This document shows, in pieces, positions 17,067-25,650 of a DNA stretch of 64,000 nt; position 1 is the stretch's first letter; each line of letters begins with the position of its first letter. This DNA comes from Bacillus ndiopicus (GTDB taxonomy: Bacteria > Bacillota > Bacilli > Bacillales_A > Planococcaceae). The notes beneath the pieces were generated by a model, which saw only the letters and a program-made list of their open reading frames with translations, was not told the DNA's origin and did no database searches. The stretch spans positions 208,231 through 272,230 of the forward strand of contig NZ_HG964408.1 of assembly GCF_000612805.1 (NCBI RefSeq), read 5' to 3'. Both the position numbers and the translations under genes were made by a program.

Positions 17067-17657
17067 TTGAACGCAGAGACAAAAACAATCCCAGTTGCGG
17101 TTTCGGCACGTCATATACATGTAAGTGAAGAAGATTTACAAGCACTTTTCGGCCCAAATGCAGCGTTAACAAAAGATTTTGACCTTTCACAGCCTGGACA
17201 ATATGCAGCGAAGGAGCGCGTATCCATTGAAGGTCCAAAAGGTGCCATTCATAACGTACGTATACTAGGACCAGTAAGACCCGCAACGCAAGTAGAAGTT
17301 AGTCGAACAGATGCGGTGAAGCTTGGCTTAAATCCCCCATTAAGACAATCGGGCGATATTGAAAATTCAGCTAGCATTAAGATTAGCAATGGCGATAAAA
17401 CCATTACGATAAAGCAAGGTGCAATTATTGCACAAGCTCATATTCATATGACTGAAGAAGACGCAAAAGAATTCAATGTAGAAAACAATGAAGTGGTCTC
17501 AGTAGAGGTTGAAAGTGAGCGTCCAGTTACATTGCGTGGTGTTGTGATTCGTGTATCAAAGGATTTTAGCTTAGAGATGCATATCGATACAGACGAGGCA
17601 AATGCAGGCTTCATCGAACAACAGGCAAAAGGTACAATTATTAAATCAACGAAGTAA
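17067..17657 (+). CDS. pduL: PduL-type phosphotransacylase, untagged copy
   Basis: A 196-residue PduL-family enzyme that converts acetyl-CoA and phosphate to acetyl phosphate and CoA. The zinc-site residues are visible: VSARHIHVS near 13, the Glu in YAAKERV near 50, QAHIHMT near 126 and EMHIDTDEAN near 173. It begins almost directly with the catalytic fold, so it lacks an encapsulation helix. TTG 17067 lies 5 bases after GAGGTGG; GTG 17058 overlaps that site. It is 12 bases upstream of a second pduL. Confidence 0.93.
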   Translation: MNAETKTIPVAVSARHIHVSEEDLQALFGPNAALTKDFDLSQPGQYAAKERVSIEGPKGAIHNVRILGPVRPATQVEVSRTDAVKLGLNPPLRQSGDIENSASIKISNGDKTITIKQGAIIAQAHIHMTEEDAKEFNVENNEVVSVEVESERPVTLRGVVIRVSKDFSLEMHIDTDEANAGFIEQQAKGTIIKSTK

Positions 17658-17669
17658 GGAGGAGGTTTG

Positions 17670-18548
17670 ATGCAAGAAAATTTAGTGCAAAAAATTGTTG
17701 AAGAAGTGCTACAGCAAGTGTTGAAAAATCAGCCTTCCCTTCAGCACGATAATAAAATTCCAGTCGGTGTGTCAGCGCGACATGTACATCTAGCACAGTC
17801 AGAGGTTGAGCAGCTATTTGGAGAAAACTATCAGCTTACACCGAAATTTGAGCTTTCACAGCCAGGTCAGTTTGCAGCAGAGGAAACGGTTGTTATTGCT
17901 GGACCAAAAGGCTCAATTGAAAGAGTGCGAATTTTAGGTCCAGCACGCTCTTTATCTCAAGTGGAGGTCAGCTTTACAGATGCAATTAAACTTGGCTTAA
18001 CGCCGCCACTGCGAATTTCTGGAGATGTAAAAGGCTCAAGCCCTATTACATTAATCGGTCCAAAAGGAAGTGTGGTGCTGAAGGAAGGGCTTATTGTTGC
18101 AAAAGCTCATATTCATATGACACCAGCCGACAGTGCTCGCCTACAAGTTGAAGATGGACAAAGTGTTCAAGTAAAACTTGCTGGTATCAGACCGATTATC
18201 CTGTCAGATGTTATTATTCGTGTATCAGACCGTTACCGCTTGGAAATGCATATTGATACAGATGAGGCGAATGCAGGTTTAATAAAGCAAGGAACTTTAG
18301 CTGAAATTGTTCAAGCACAATCAATTGAGCAAACGAGTGTACAGACTGCACAACCAGTTGTTCAGACTGCTACGCAATTACCCGAACAAAAGTCAGTTTA
18401 TCACTATACAAAAAAACTACTTTCACAAGTACAAGTAGCTGCAATTACAGAGCAAGAAATCGTCGTTTCAAAAAAGACGATTGTAACAGCATTGGCATAT
18501 GACAAAATTCGAGAGTTAAATAAAACTTTAACAATTAATAAAGAATAA
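17670..18548 (+). CDS. pduL: PduL-type phosphotransacylase with amino-terminal tag and extra carboxyl-terminal domain
   Basis: A 292-residue second PduL with the full metal site (VSARHVHLA near 31, FAAEETV near 70, KAHIHMT near 147, EMHIDTDEAN near 194). It starts with an amphipathic helix, ENLVQKIVEEVLQQVL, the typical microcompartment targeting tag. After the catalytic domain comes a Gln/Thr/Val-rich linker (about 210-240) and a segment ITEQEIVVSKKTIVTALAYD near 262-282. I think this resembles the short ITxxDV...IVTPxAxD motif found at the start of EutQ and in other compartment proteins; that likeness is from memory. ATG 17670 follows GGAGGAGGTTTG. Confidence 0.9.
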   Translation: MQENLVQKIVEEVLQQVLKNQPSLQHDNKIPVGVSARHVHLAQSEVEQLFGENYQLTPKFELSQPGQFAAEETVVIAGPKGSIERVRILGPARSLSQVEVSFTDAIKLGLTPPLRISGDVKGSSPITLIGPKGSVVLKEGLIVAKAHIHMTPADSARLQVEDGQSVQVKLAGIRPIILSDVIIRVSDRYRLEMHIDTDEANAGLIKQGTLAEIVQAQSIEQTSVQTAQPVVQTATQLPEQKSVYHYTKKLLSQVQVAAITEQEIVVSKKTIVTALAYDKIRELNKTLTINKE

Positions 18549-18582
18549 ATGATTTAGCTAATGCAGAATAGAGGGTGAGCAA

Positions 18583-18864
18583 ATGCTGATGGGAAGAGTC
18601 ATTGGGAATGTTTGGGCTACACGCAAGGAAGAAGGATTAAATGGATTAAAATTATTAATCGTTCAACCAATCGATTCCAATCAACAACCGATACGAACTG
18701 AGCTTGTTGCTGCAGATCGCATTGGTGCAGGCATAGGCGATGATGTTCTTATTACGAGTGGAGGATCATCGCGCTATATTATGAAGGATAATCCACTGCC
18801 AATTGATGCAGTAGTAATTGGAATTATAGATTCTACAGAAGTAATGCGGGGTGAAGATAAATGA
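18583..18864 (+). CDS. eutN: Pentameric vertex shell protein EutN
   Basis: A 93-residue EutN/CcmL-fold protein (BMC-P) expected to cap the vertices. The start LMGRVIGNVWATRKEEGLNG, the middle LVAADRIGAGIGDDVLITSG and the end AVVIGIID match the family. ATG 18583 follows GAGGGTGAGCAA. Its stop overlaps the next start as ATGA (18861-18864), so the two shell genes are translationally coupled. Confidence 0.94.
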   Translation: MLMGRVIGNVWATRKEEGLNGLKLLIVQPIDSNQQPIRTELVAADRIGAGIGDDVLITSGGSSRYIMKDNPLPIDAVVIGIIDSTEVMRGEDK

Positions 18865-19214
18865 GTAGTGCAATCGGTATGATTGAAACAAAAGGGCTAG
18901 TTGGCTCTATTGAAGCAGCAGATGCGATGATTAAGGCTTCAGATGTAACAATTGTGAAGCAAGAATTTGTAGATGGCGGTATTGTCACAGTCGTTGTGCA
19001 AGGCGATGTTGGCTCTGTGCAAGCAGCAGTTGATGCGGGTAAAGCAGCAGCAATGCGTGTTGGAGAATTATTATCTGCACACGTTATTCCACGACCAGAT
19101 GGTGATGTGTTCCAAATGATCAAAGGACCCGAGGCACCGAAAAAAAAGCCAGCTCCAGCACGCACTAAGAAAGCGACGGAAGTAGCTTCTACTGAAAGTG
19201 GCGGTGAAGCATAA
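18861..19214 (+). CDS. BMC-domain shell protein with Lys/Pro/Ala-rich tail
   Basis: A 117-residue hexamer-type shell protein. Residues 1-88 are a canonical BMC domain close to EutM ([31 protein letters not shown]). Residues 90-117 are a flexible tail rich in Lys, Pro and Ala, then Thr, Glu and Ser. Enteric EutK also has a carboxyl-terminal addition but there it is a folded nucleic-acid-binding domain, which is not evident here. It overlaps eutN at ATGA and the malate dehydrogenase gene at TAATG, so all three are coupled. Confidence 0.92.
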   Translation: MSSAIGMIETKGLVGSIEAADAMIKASDVTIVKQEFVDGGIVTVVVQGDVGSVQAAVDAGKAAAMRVGELLSAHVIPRPDGDVFQMIKGPEAPKKKPAPARTKKATEVASTESGGEA

Positions 19215-20158
19215 TGGCATTTCAAAAACATAAAATTGCTGTAATTGGTGCAGGCCATACAGGTGCAACATTAAGTTTATTTTTAGCACAAAAAGAATTG
19301 GGCGATGTCGTACTATTAGATATTCCTGATGCCGAAAATCCTACAAAAGGAAAGGCACTTGATTTATTACAAACAGGTCCAATTGAGAAGTTTAATGTAT
19401 CTGTTAAAGGAACGAGCAATTATGAGGATATCGCAGGAGCGAGTATTGTTGTAATTACTGCTGGTATTCCACGTAAGCCTGGCATGAGCCGTGACGATTT
19501 AGTAGCGACAAATGCGAATATTATTAAGCAGGTGTCTGCACAAATTAAGCGCTATGCACCAAACAGTATCGTGCTTGTCTTAAGCAATCCTGTTGATGCA
19601 ATGACTTATGTTTGCTATAAAGAAACAGGCTTCCCTAAAAATCGTGTGATTGGACAATCAGGAGTCCTTGATACTGCTCGTTTCAATACCTTTGTTGCAG
19701 AGGAGCTACAAATTGCGCCAGAGGATGTATCAGGCTTCGTATTAGGTGGGCATGGAGACGAGATGGTTCCATTAATCCGCTATTCGTACGCAGGTGGTAT
19801 CCCACTTGAAAAGTTAATCCCTCAACAGCGATTAGAGCAAATCGTTGAGCGCACGCGTAAAGGTGGCGGGGAAATCGTTGGTCTACTTGGAAATGGTAGC
19901 GCTTATTATGCACCGGCTGCTGCCTGTGCACAAATGGTTGAAATTATTATGAAAGACCAGCGCAAAATCATTCCATCAATTGCCCTATTAGAAGGGGAAT
20001 ATGGCTACAACGATTTATTTTTAGGTGTTCCGACAATATTGGGTGGCAATGGTATTGAATCCATTATTGAGCTACAGCTTACTGCAGAAGAAAAGCAGGC
20101 GCTACATCATTCAGCACAAGCAGTAGAGCAAGTGCTTGAAATTTGTAAAAATATTTAA
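19214..20158 (+). CDS. mdh: Malate dehydrogenase (LDH-like MDH) encoded in the eut operon
   Basis: A 314-residue NAD-dependent dehydrogenase. The Rossmann glycine motif is GAGHTG (12-17). The substrate loop reads [14 protein letters not shown], with Arg near residue 87 where lactate dehydrogenases carry Gln, so malate/oxaloacetate is the expected substrate. The second Arg of the loop is near 93, NPVD is near 120, and the catalytic His is in GGHGDEM near 180. No targeting helix is visible at either end. The start overlaps the stop of the shell gene. An mdh is not a known part of eut operons as far as I know; a second mdh may exist elsewhere with citZ-icd. Confidence 0.93.
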   Translation: MAFQKHKIAVIGAGHTGATLSLFLAQKELGDVVLLDIPDAENPTKGKALDLLQTGPIEKFNVSVKGTSNYEDIAGASIVVITAGIPRKPGMSRDDLVATNANIIKQVSAQIKRYAPNSIVLVLSNPVDAMTYVCYKETGFPKNRVIGQSGVLDTARFNTFVAEELQIAPEDVSGFVLGGHGDEMVPLIRYSYAGGIPLEKLIPQQRLEQIVERTRKGGGEIVGLLGNGSAYYAPAAACAQMVEIIMKDQRKIIPSIALLEGEYGYNDLFLGVPTILGGNGIESIIELQLTAEEKQALHHSAQAVEQVLEICKNI

Positions 20159-20167
20159 TGTAATATG

Positions 20168-20210
20168 GGCTGTAGAGAAAGCAGATGAATTCTCTATAGC
20201 CTATTTTTTT
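20168..20210 (+). terminator. Terminator at the end of the eut operon
   Basis: A 12-bp stem (GGCTGTAGAGAA with TTCTCTATAGCC, one G-U pair), a 10-nt loop and a run of seven T. Confidence 0.92.
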
Positions 20211-20269
20211 ATGCTTAATGCGCAAAATAAGATATACTTTAAATTAAAGTAAAGTTTTTATAATTTTTT

Positions 20270-20295
20270 TGAAACTTTTATGTATATGAACCGTA
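20270..20295 (+). promoter_or_regulatory. Sigma-W-type promoter of nfeD-floA
   Basis: TGAAAC (20270-20275) and CGTA (20292-20295) are 16 bases apart, the known sigma-W pattern in Bacillus. The orthologous yqeZ-yqfA-yqfB operon of B. subtilis is under sigma-W, which supports the assignment. It implies induction by cell-envelope stress. Confidence 0.8.
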
Positions 20296-20332
20296 TAAAC
20301 AGTTAATCAAATTTTTAGAAAGGAGATACGTG

Positions 20333-21658
20333 ATGAAAAGGACGCGAATACTTAGCTGGTTAGTGTTGTTTATGTTGTCAATCGTCTTAGCATTTCCTTC
20401 ACAAGCTTTTGCCGAAAACAAAGTATACCATGTGCCGATTGAAAAAAATGTGGAAAAAGGGTTAGCAGCTTTTTTACAACGTGCATTTCAAGATGCAAAG
20501 GATAATAATGCAGAAGCAATCGTACTTGAAATACATACACCGGGTGGCTTCACAGATGCAGCAGAAGATATAGCGAAAATCATTAAGCAATCCGAGATAC
20601 GCGTCATTGCTTTTATCAATACGAAAGCGCATTCAGCAGGGGCATTTATCGCACTAAATGCAGATAAGATTTATATGACACCTGATGCCACAATCGGCTC
20701 AGCAGGGGTTATCGATGGAGCTGGTAATGCAGCGGAGCTGAAGGCGCAAAGCGCTTGGATTGCACAAATGATGTCAGCGGCAGAAAGTACAGGTCGAGAC
20801 CCAGAATATGCGCAAGCGATGGCTGACCCAACGATCGATATGAGTGAATACCGAGCACCAAAAGGCAAGTATTTAACATTGTCAGCAGCTGAGGCATTGA
20901 AGGTGGGCTACTCCAATGGCACTGTGGCAGATTTGCAGGAAGTGTTGGCAAAGGAAAATTTAGCAGATAGTAAAGTCATTGATGTCAACCCGACAATTGC
21001 AGAGCAAATTACACGCATTGTCACAAATCCAATTGTTATACCGATTTTATTATCGATTGCAAGCCTTGGCTTAGTTATTGAGCTTTATTCGCCAGGCTTT
21101 GGTGTATCAGGTATTATGGGCTTATCCGCACTTGGCCTATTCTTCTTTGGGCATTTAATTGCAGGATTCGCAGGTTATGAATCGATATTATTGCTATTTA
21201 TTGGTATAATTCTTATAATTGTGGAGTTTTTTGTCCCCGGAGGCATTGTTGGTATAATAGGTGCAGTATTCATATTATTAAGCTTGCTCTTAGCAGGTGC
21301 TGATTTTGTCCAAATGGGGTATTCAATTTTAATTGCGATGTTAATCGCAGTTATAGGAATGGTGGTACTTATGAAATTCTTTGGCAAAAAATTGCATATG
21401 TTTAACAAGCTCGTGTTAAAAGATGCAACGACGACAGAGGAAGGCTATGTTTCTAATGTCAATCGACTTGAGCTTATTGGCAAAAAAGGGATAGCTGTGA
21501 CACCATTTAGACCAGCAGGTGTTGTTTCCATTGATGGAGAGCGTATTGATGCGGTGTCAGATGGCAGTTATATCGATGCCAAAAAGCATGTAGAAGTTAT
21601 TAAAGTAGAAGGCTCACGCATTGTTGTGCGAGCGGTATTAGAAGAAACGGAGGAATAA
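20333..21658 (+). CDS. NfeD-family membrane serine protease (YqeZ type)
   Basis: A 441-residue NfeD protein. A signal peptide ends near FPSQAFA (about 27). A ClpP-like domain (30-215) carries the nucleophile Ser in [11 protein letters not shown] near 104, followed by four or five membrane segments (about 225-345) and a carboxyl-terminal OB-fold NfeD domain from about 375. Such proteins act with flotillin-like proteins at the membrane. ATG 20333 follows AAAGGAGATACGTG. It is the first gene behind the sigma-W promoter and is 4 bases from floA. Confidence 0.92.
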   Translation: MKRTRILSWLVLFMLSIVLAFPSQAFAENKVYHVPIEKNVEKGLAAFLQRAFQDAKDNNAEAIVLEIHTPGGFTDAAEDIAKIIKQSEIRVIAFINTKAHSAGAFIALNADKIYMTPDATIGSAGVIDGAGNAAELKAQSAWIAQMMSAAESTGRDPEYAQAMADPTIDMSEYRAPKGKYLTLSAAEALKVGYSNGTVADLQEVLAKENLADSKVIDVNPTIAEQITRIVTNPIVIPILLSIASLGLVIELYSPGFGVSGIMGLSALGLFFFGHLIAGFAGYESILLLFIGIILIIVEFFVPGGIVGIIGAVFILLSLLLAGADFVQMGYSILIAMLIAVIGMVVLMKFFGKKLHMFNKLVLKDATTTEEGYVSNVNRLELIGKKGIAVTPFRPAGVVSIDGERIDAVSDGSYIDAKKHVEVIKVEGSRIVVRAVLEETEE

Positions 21659-21662
21659 TATT

Positions 21663-22655
21663 ATGTTTGTTGAAGCAGGAGTAATTGGTTTAACGATTAT
21701 TATCGTAGCTATTTTTATCTTCTTAGCTATCTTTTTCACATTCGTTCCAGTAACGTTGTGGATTAGCGCATTAGCTGCAGGAGTTCGTGTAAGTATCTTC
21801 ACGTTAATCGGGATGCGTTTACGCCGAGTAATCCCATCACGTGTTGTAAATCCATTAATTAAGGCGCATAAAGCGGGTATTGATGTAACGATTAATCAGT
21901 TAGAGTCCCATTATTTAGCAGGTGGTAACGTAGACCGCGTAGTAAACGCATTAATTGCAGCACACCGTGCAAATATTGAACTAACATTTGAGCGTGCAGC
22001 TGCGATTGATTTAGCAGGTCGTGACGTTTTGGAAGCCGTACAAATGTCTGTTAATCCAAAAGTAATCGAAACACCATTTATCGCAGGTGTGGCAATCAAC
22101 GGGATTGAGGTAAAGGCAAAGGCACGTATTACAGTACGTACAAACTTAGATCGCTTAGTCGGTGGTGCTGGTGAGGACACAATCATTGCCCGCGTAGGTG
22201 AGGGGATTGTTTCGACAATTGGTTCTTCAGCATCGCATTCAGTTGTATTAGAAAACCCAGACCTAATTTCACAAACAGTATTATCAAAAGGGCTAGACTC
22301 AGGTACAGCATATGAAATCTTATCGATTGATATTGCAGACGTTGATGTAGGCAAAAACATCGGTGCAGAATTACAAATTGAGCAAGCACAGGCTGATAAA
22401 AATATTGCACAGGCAAAAGCAGAAGAACGTCGTGCGATGGCTGTTGCTACTGAGCAAGAAATGGTTGCAAAAGTGCAAGAGATGAAAGCAAAAGTAGTTG
22501 AAGCGGAGGCAGAAATTCCGTTAGCGATGGCGGAAGCTTTACGCTCAGGCAACCTTGGCATTATGGATTATATGAACTATAAAAATATTCAAGCTGATAC
22601 GATGATGCGCGATTCAATTGCGAAGTCAACAAATGACGATACGCAGAAAAAATAA
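21663..22655 (+). CDS. floA: Flotillin-like membrane scaffold protein FloA
   Basis: A 330-residue FloA/YqfA protein. A hydrophobic amino-terminal hairpin (about 5-50) anchors it to the membrane, a PHB-related domain follows (about 60-215, with [20 protein letters not shown] near 158), and a coiled-coil region (235-300) is rich in Glu-Ala repeats. It organises membrane microdomains. It sits directly after nfeD, the conserved pairing, and shares the sigma-W promoter. Confidence 0.96.
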   Translation: MFVEAGVIGLTIIIVAIFIFLAIFFTFVPVTLWISALAAGVRVSIFTLIGMRLRRVIPSRVVNPLIKAHKAGIDVTINQLESHYLAGGNVDRVVNALIAAHRANIELTFERAAAIDLAGRDVLEAVQMSVNPKVIETPFIAGVAINGIEVKAKARITVRTNLDRLVGGAGEDTIIARVGEGIVSTIGSSASHSVVLENPDLISQTVLSKGLDSGTAYEILSIDIADVDVGKNIGAELQIEQAQADKNIAQAKAEERRAMAVATEQEMVAKVQEMKAKVVEAEAEIPLAMAEALRSGNLGIMDYMNYKNIQADTMMRDSIAKSTNDDTQKK

Positions 22656-22687
22656 TACATTGCGTGATTAGAAGGGAGGTTGCTTAA

Positions 22688-23170
22688 GTGGAGTCTATAA
22701 TTGGTTTTATCATAATCGGAATCATTGCTTCTTTATTTAGTAAAAAGGAGAAGCCCAAAAACACGAAAAGCATGCCACCATTTAATAAGCAATCAAATCA
22801 AGGCTCAACACCTCGCCAAGCAAAGACAACCCCAGAAAGAAGCTTGGAGGATTTCGCAAAAGAAATATTTGGACAGCTTGAACAAAAAAAGGCTGAGGTT
22901 GAACGAAATATTGAACCAGCTCAGCAAATTGAACCAGCACAACTTGAAAAGAAAGTTGAGCGGAGTGCTCGAATAATGAAAGTACCTGATTCGGTCGATG
23001 TGCGAGCTTCAGTGCGTCCAAATATTGAACAATCCACGCGTGTAGCGCAAATGAAGGAGAGAGAAACAGCTGTTTTTACACCTCCAACAACAAAGAAAGC
23101 GCTCGTTCAAGCGATTGTTGCAGCTGAAATTTTAGGTCCGCCAAAAGCGAAGCAGCAACGAGTACGATAA
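22688..23170 (+). CDS. Small membrane-anchored protein of the floA operon, unknown function
   Basis: A 160-residue protein with one hydrophobic amino-terminal helix (about 4-18), a basic segment, and a Gln/Glu/Pro-rich largely unstructured remainder. It is preceded by AGGGAGGTTGCTTAA and begins with GTG 22688. The position after floA equals that of yqfB in B. subtilis, but I could not establish homology by eye. Membership in the sigma-W operon suggests a membrane-stress or microdomain-related role; that is inference. Confidence 0.7.
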   Translation: MESIIGFIIIGIIASLFSKKEKPKNTKSMPPFNKQSNQGSTPRQAKTTPERSLEDFAKEIFGQLEQKKAEVERNIEPAQQIEPAQLEKKVERSARIMKVPDSVDVRASVRPNIEQSTRVAQMKERETAVFTPPTTKKALVQAIVAAEILGPPKAKQQRVR

Positions 23171-23227
23171 ACTTATACATGCCTCCTTTTTCTGATGCAT
23201 ATAGTACGAGAAAGGGAGGCTGTTTTT

Positions 23228-23461
23228 ATGAAAAAATTATTTCAGATGGCTGCCGTATTTGAAATGACAAATTTCCAGCTATTTAAATGGCACGGTAATT
23301 ATCGCATATTAGCTGCATCCGATGCGAGTTGCTCGTGTATGATAGAAGATTATGTTGTGCATATTATGGGAGAACGACTAACTGTAACGGTTTTAGCAAC
23401 GAATGGCTTTACGATCTCTTGTGAAAAATTACATGCACTACAGATTGAAAAGCATGCATAA
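23228..23461 (+). CDS. yqfC: Sporulation protein YqfC (YabP-like fold)
   Basis: A 77-residue protein at the usual place before yqfD and phoH. Its pattern (MTNFQLFKWHGNYRILAASD, then MIEDYVVHIMGERLTVTVLA) fits the small YabP/YqfC sporulation family, which in Bacillus is made in the mother cell. ATG 23228 follows GGGAGGCTGTTTTT; an upstream in-frame ATG at 23195 lacks a proper site. The 3' end overlaps yqfD. Confidence 0.85.
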   Translation: MKKLFQMAAVFEMTNFQLFKWHGNYRILAASDASCSCMIEDYVVHIMGERLTVTVLATNGFTISCEKLHALQIEKHA

Positions 23462-24551
23462 TATCGATTATCGCCGTGTTCGAGTATCGGTACAAAAAAA
23501 TCAAAAAACAAATGACTTACTACAATTTTTACATAGCCATCACGTACCAATTTATCAAGTGCGTACAACGAAAGAGGCGCTGCAATTTGAGCTGGCACGT
23601 CAGCATATTGCAATCTTGCGTAAAGCTCGCAGCAAATACCGCGTTAAAATAAAATTACATTATTTAACAACAGACGAGCTACTTCCAAAAAAATTGATAA
23701 CATTTATATGCCTATTTTGTCTTTGGATTATACCGATATTTTGTAATTACTGGATATGGGAAATTGACATACAAGGAAATACACCAGAGCAAACAGTTGC
23801 AATTGAGCGTTTAGTGCAAAATGAATTTGCTGCTCCCATCTTAAAAAAACGCTTGCCGACAGACCAAGAGGTACGAGAGTTCATTATGCAAAACTTTCGA
23901 GAATATTCATGGGTACATGTTGCAAAGGTTGGTAGCAAAATGACCATTCGCCCACAACTTGCACCGAAAAATGAAGTAAAGGAAAATAAAGATGGCTATT
24001 ATCACCTTCTTGCAAACAACAGTGGCGTCATTACCCATTTTGATATTAAGAGTGGGGAGCGCAAAGTAACGCCAAATACAACAGTATACAAGGGAGATAC
24101 GCTCGTATCTGGGTTAATGACAGTAGGAGAGAGGCAGCTTTTAATTGGAGCGGTCGGTGATGTTTACGCAGATTATTGGCTAGAAAGTGATTTTACAATT
24201 CCACAAGAAGTGCAATATGAAGTTGTAACAGAAGAGGCATGGCAAATTACATTTGCTGACGAAGGGCTACCGACGGAAATAAAATCGATTTCATTGCCTA
24301 AGTGGTTAGCACGTTATGTGCGTATTGCAAAGGTAGAGACAAGAGAAAAAATAGTAGAAACATTAACTGAGGAACATATAGAATCACGTATTATGCCATT
24401 GCTACATGAGAAAATGGTACAATCATTACCAACAAAGAGTATTATTAAGAAAGAAAACCTTTTACACATTCGATTTGAAGATGGTAAAGTAAAAGGGAAG
24501 GTTCTCTATTTAATAAATGAAAATATTGCAAAACCTTATCCTATTAATTAA
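23454..24551 (+). CDS. yqfD: Sporulation protein YqfD
   Basis: About 365 residues from ATG 23454, which overlaps the yqfC stop by 8 bases; in-frame ATGs at 23433 and 23403 are alternatives lying inside yqfC. An amino-terminal region (1-80) leads to one membrane segment (about 85-105, IPIFCNYWIWEI) and a large carboxyl-terminal domain. The layout and the position between yqfC and phoH identify YqfD, needed for late sporulation in Bacillus and part of the sigma-E regulon there. Start choice is the main uncertainty. Confidence 0.82.
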   Translation: MHNIDYRRVRVSVQKNQKTNDLLQFLHSHHVPIYQVRTTKEALQFELARQHIAILRKARSKYRVKIKLHYLTTDELLPKKLITFICLFCLWIIPIFCNYWIWEIDIQGNTPEQTVAIERLVQNEFAAPILKKRLPTDQEVREFIMQNFREYSWVHVAKVGSKMTIRPQLAPKNEVKENKDGYYHLLANNSGVITHFDIKSGERKVTPNTTVYKGDTLVSGLMTVGERQLLIGAVGDVYADYWLESDFTIPQEVQYEVVTEEAWQITFADEGLPTEIKSISLPKWLARYVRIAKVETREKIVETLTEEHIESRIMPLLHEKMVQSLPTKSIIKKENLLHIRFEDGKVKGKVLYLINENIAKPYPIN

Positions 24552-24562
24552 GGAGCGTCAGG

Positions 24563-25522
24563 ATGTCAGAAAATATTTCACAATTACAGTTAGATAATCC
24601 GAATGAAGCAGTTATGTTACTAGGCATGTCGGATGCAAATATTAAATTAATTGAAGAAACTTTTAAAGTACAAGTTATTACACGTGGAGAAGTTGTACAA
24701 ATTGCAGGTAATGAGGAAGCTGGAAAGGAACAAGCAAAATCCGTGTTACATGCGCTGCTGCAAGTGATTCGTAAAGGAATCAATGTGGACCAACGTGATG
24801 TGGCTACAGCGATTGAAATGGCGAATAAAGGTACCATTGAATATTTTTCAGAGCTTTATGAAGAAGAAATTGCACGTAATGCAAAAGGCAAATCGATTCG
24901 CGCTAAAACTATTGGGCAACGTGAATATATACGCGCAATTCGTCATCGTGATTTGATTTTCGGAATCGGTCCAGCTGGTACAGGGAAAACATATTTGGCT
25001 GTTGTTATGGCAACACAAGCTTTAAAAAACGGCCATGTGAAGCGCATTATTTTAACAAGACCTGCTGTTGAAGCTGGTGAGTCATTAGGTTTTTTACCAG
25101 GAGATTTAAAGGAGAAGGTGGATCCTTATTTAAGACCACTTTATGATGCTCTGCACGATATTTATGGAGTAGAGCAAACACAGCGTTTAATTGAGCGTGG
25201 TACAATTGAAATTGCGCCATTAGCATATATGCGTGGGCGTACGTTAGATGATGCTTTCGTTATTTTAGATGAGGCTCAAAATACAACACATCAGCAAATG
25301 AAAATGTTTTTAACGCGCCTTGGCTTTGGCTCAAAAATGGTTATAACAGGTGATAAAACACAAATTGATTTACCAAAAAACACAGAGTCGGGTCTTATTA
25401 TTGCGGAGCGCACATTGAAATATGTAAAGGATATCCACTTCCAAATTCTTGAGCAAGGGGATGTTGTGCGTCACCCACTAGTAGCAAAGGTAATCCAAGC
25501 ATATTCAGATCAAGAGCTGTAG
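24563..25522 (+). CDS. phoH: PhoH family ATPase (PhoH-like, KH domain)
   Basis: A 319-residue cytosolic protein. An amino-terminal KH-like domain (about 20-75) is followed by a RecA/helicase-type ATPase with Walker A GPAGTGKT near 136, the conserved LTRPAVEAGESLGFLPGD near 168, Walker B FVILDEAQNTTHQQMKMFLT near 232 and VITGDKTQIDLP near 262. It probably acts on RNA. ATG 24563 follows AAGGAGCGTCAGG. It normally leads into pgpH and ybeY, but here a terminator and a repeat element separate them by 419 bases. Confidence 0.93.
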   Translation: MSENISQLQLDNPNEAVMLLGMSDANIKLIEETFKVQVITRGEVVQIAGNEEAGKEQAKSVLHALLQVIRKGINVDQRDVATAIEMANKGTIEYFSELYEEEIARNAKGKSIRAKTIGQREYIRAIRHRDLIFGIGPAGTGKTYLAVVMATQALKNGHVKRIILTRPAVEAGESLGFLPGDLKEKVDPYLRPLYDALHDIYGVEQTQRLIERGTIEIAPLAYMRGRTLDDAFVILDEAQNTTHQQMKMFLTRLGFGSKMVITGDKTQIDLPKNTESGLIIAERTLKYVKDIHFQILEQGDVVRHPLVAKVIQAYSDQEL

Positions 25523-25537
25523 TTGAATTTTTTAGTG

Positions 25538-25650
25538 GCTAGAAAGCTGCGCGCGCAGTTTTTGAAGCAACTTAACAGTATATAATTGCTAAGGGCTGCT
25601 AATAAGTCAAAGATACTTCTGACTTACTAGTAGCCTCTTTCTAGTTTTTT
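25538..25650 (+). terminator. Structured terminator region after phoH
   Basis: GGCTGCTAATAAGTCA (25594-25609) pairs with 25620-25635 with one mismatch and one G-U, followed by CTCTTTCTAG and six T. An outer pairing CTAGAAAG (25538-25545) with CTTTCTAG (25637-25644) and the self-complementary CTGCGCGCGCAG between them could fold the whole region. Confidence 0.75.

Noticed and set aside
19214..20158. Lactate dehydrogenase as identity of the last eut-operon gene
   Set aside because: The substrate loop has Arg where lactate dehydrogenases have Gln, so malate dehydrogenase is the better call.
21911..22561. Long minus-strand open frame of 216 codons opposite floA
   Set aside because: It mirrors the codon pattern of the well-supported floA gene and its peptide (Ser/Ala/Thr-rich) matches no family.
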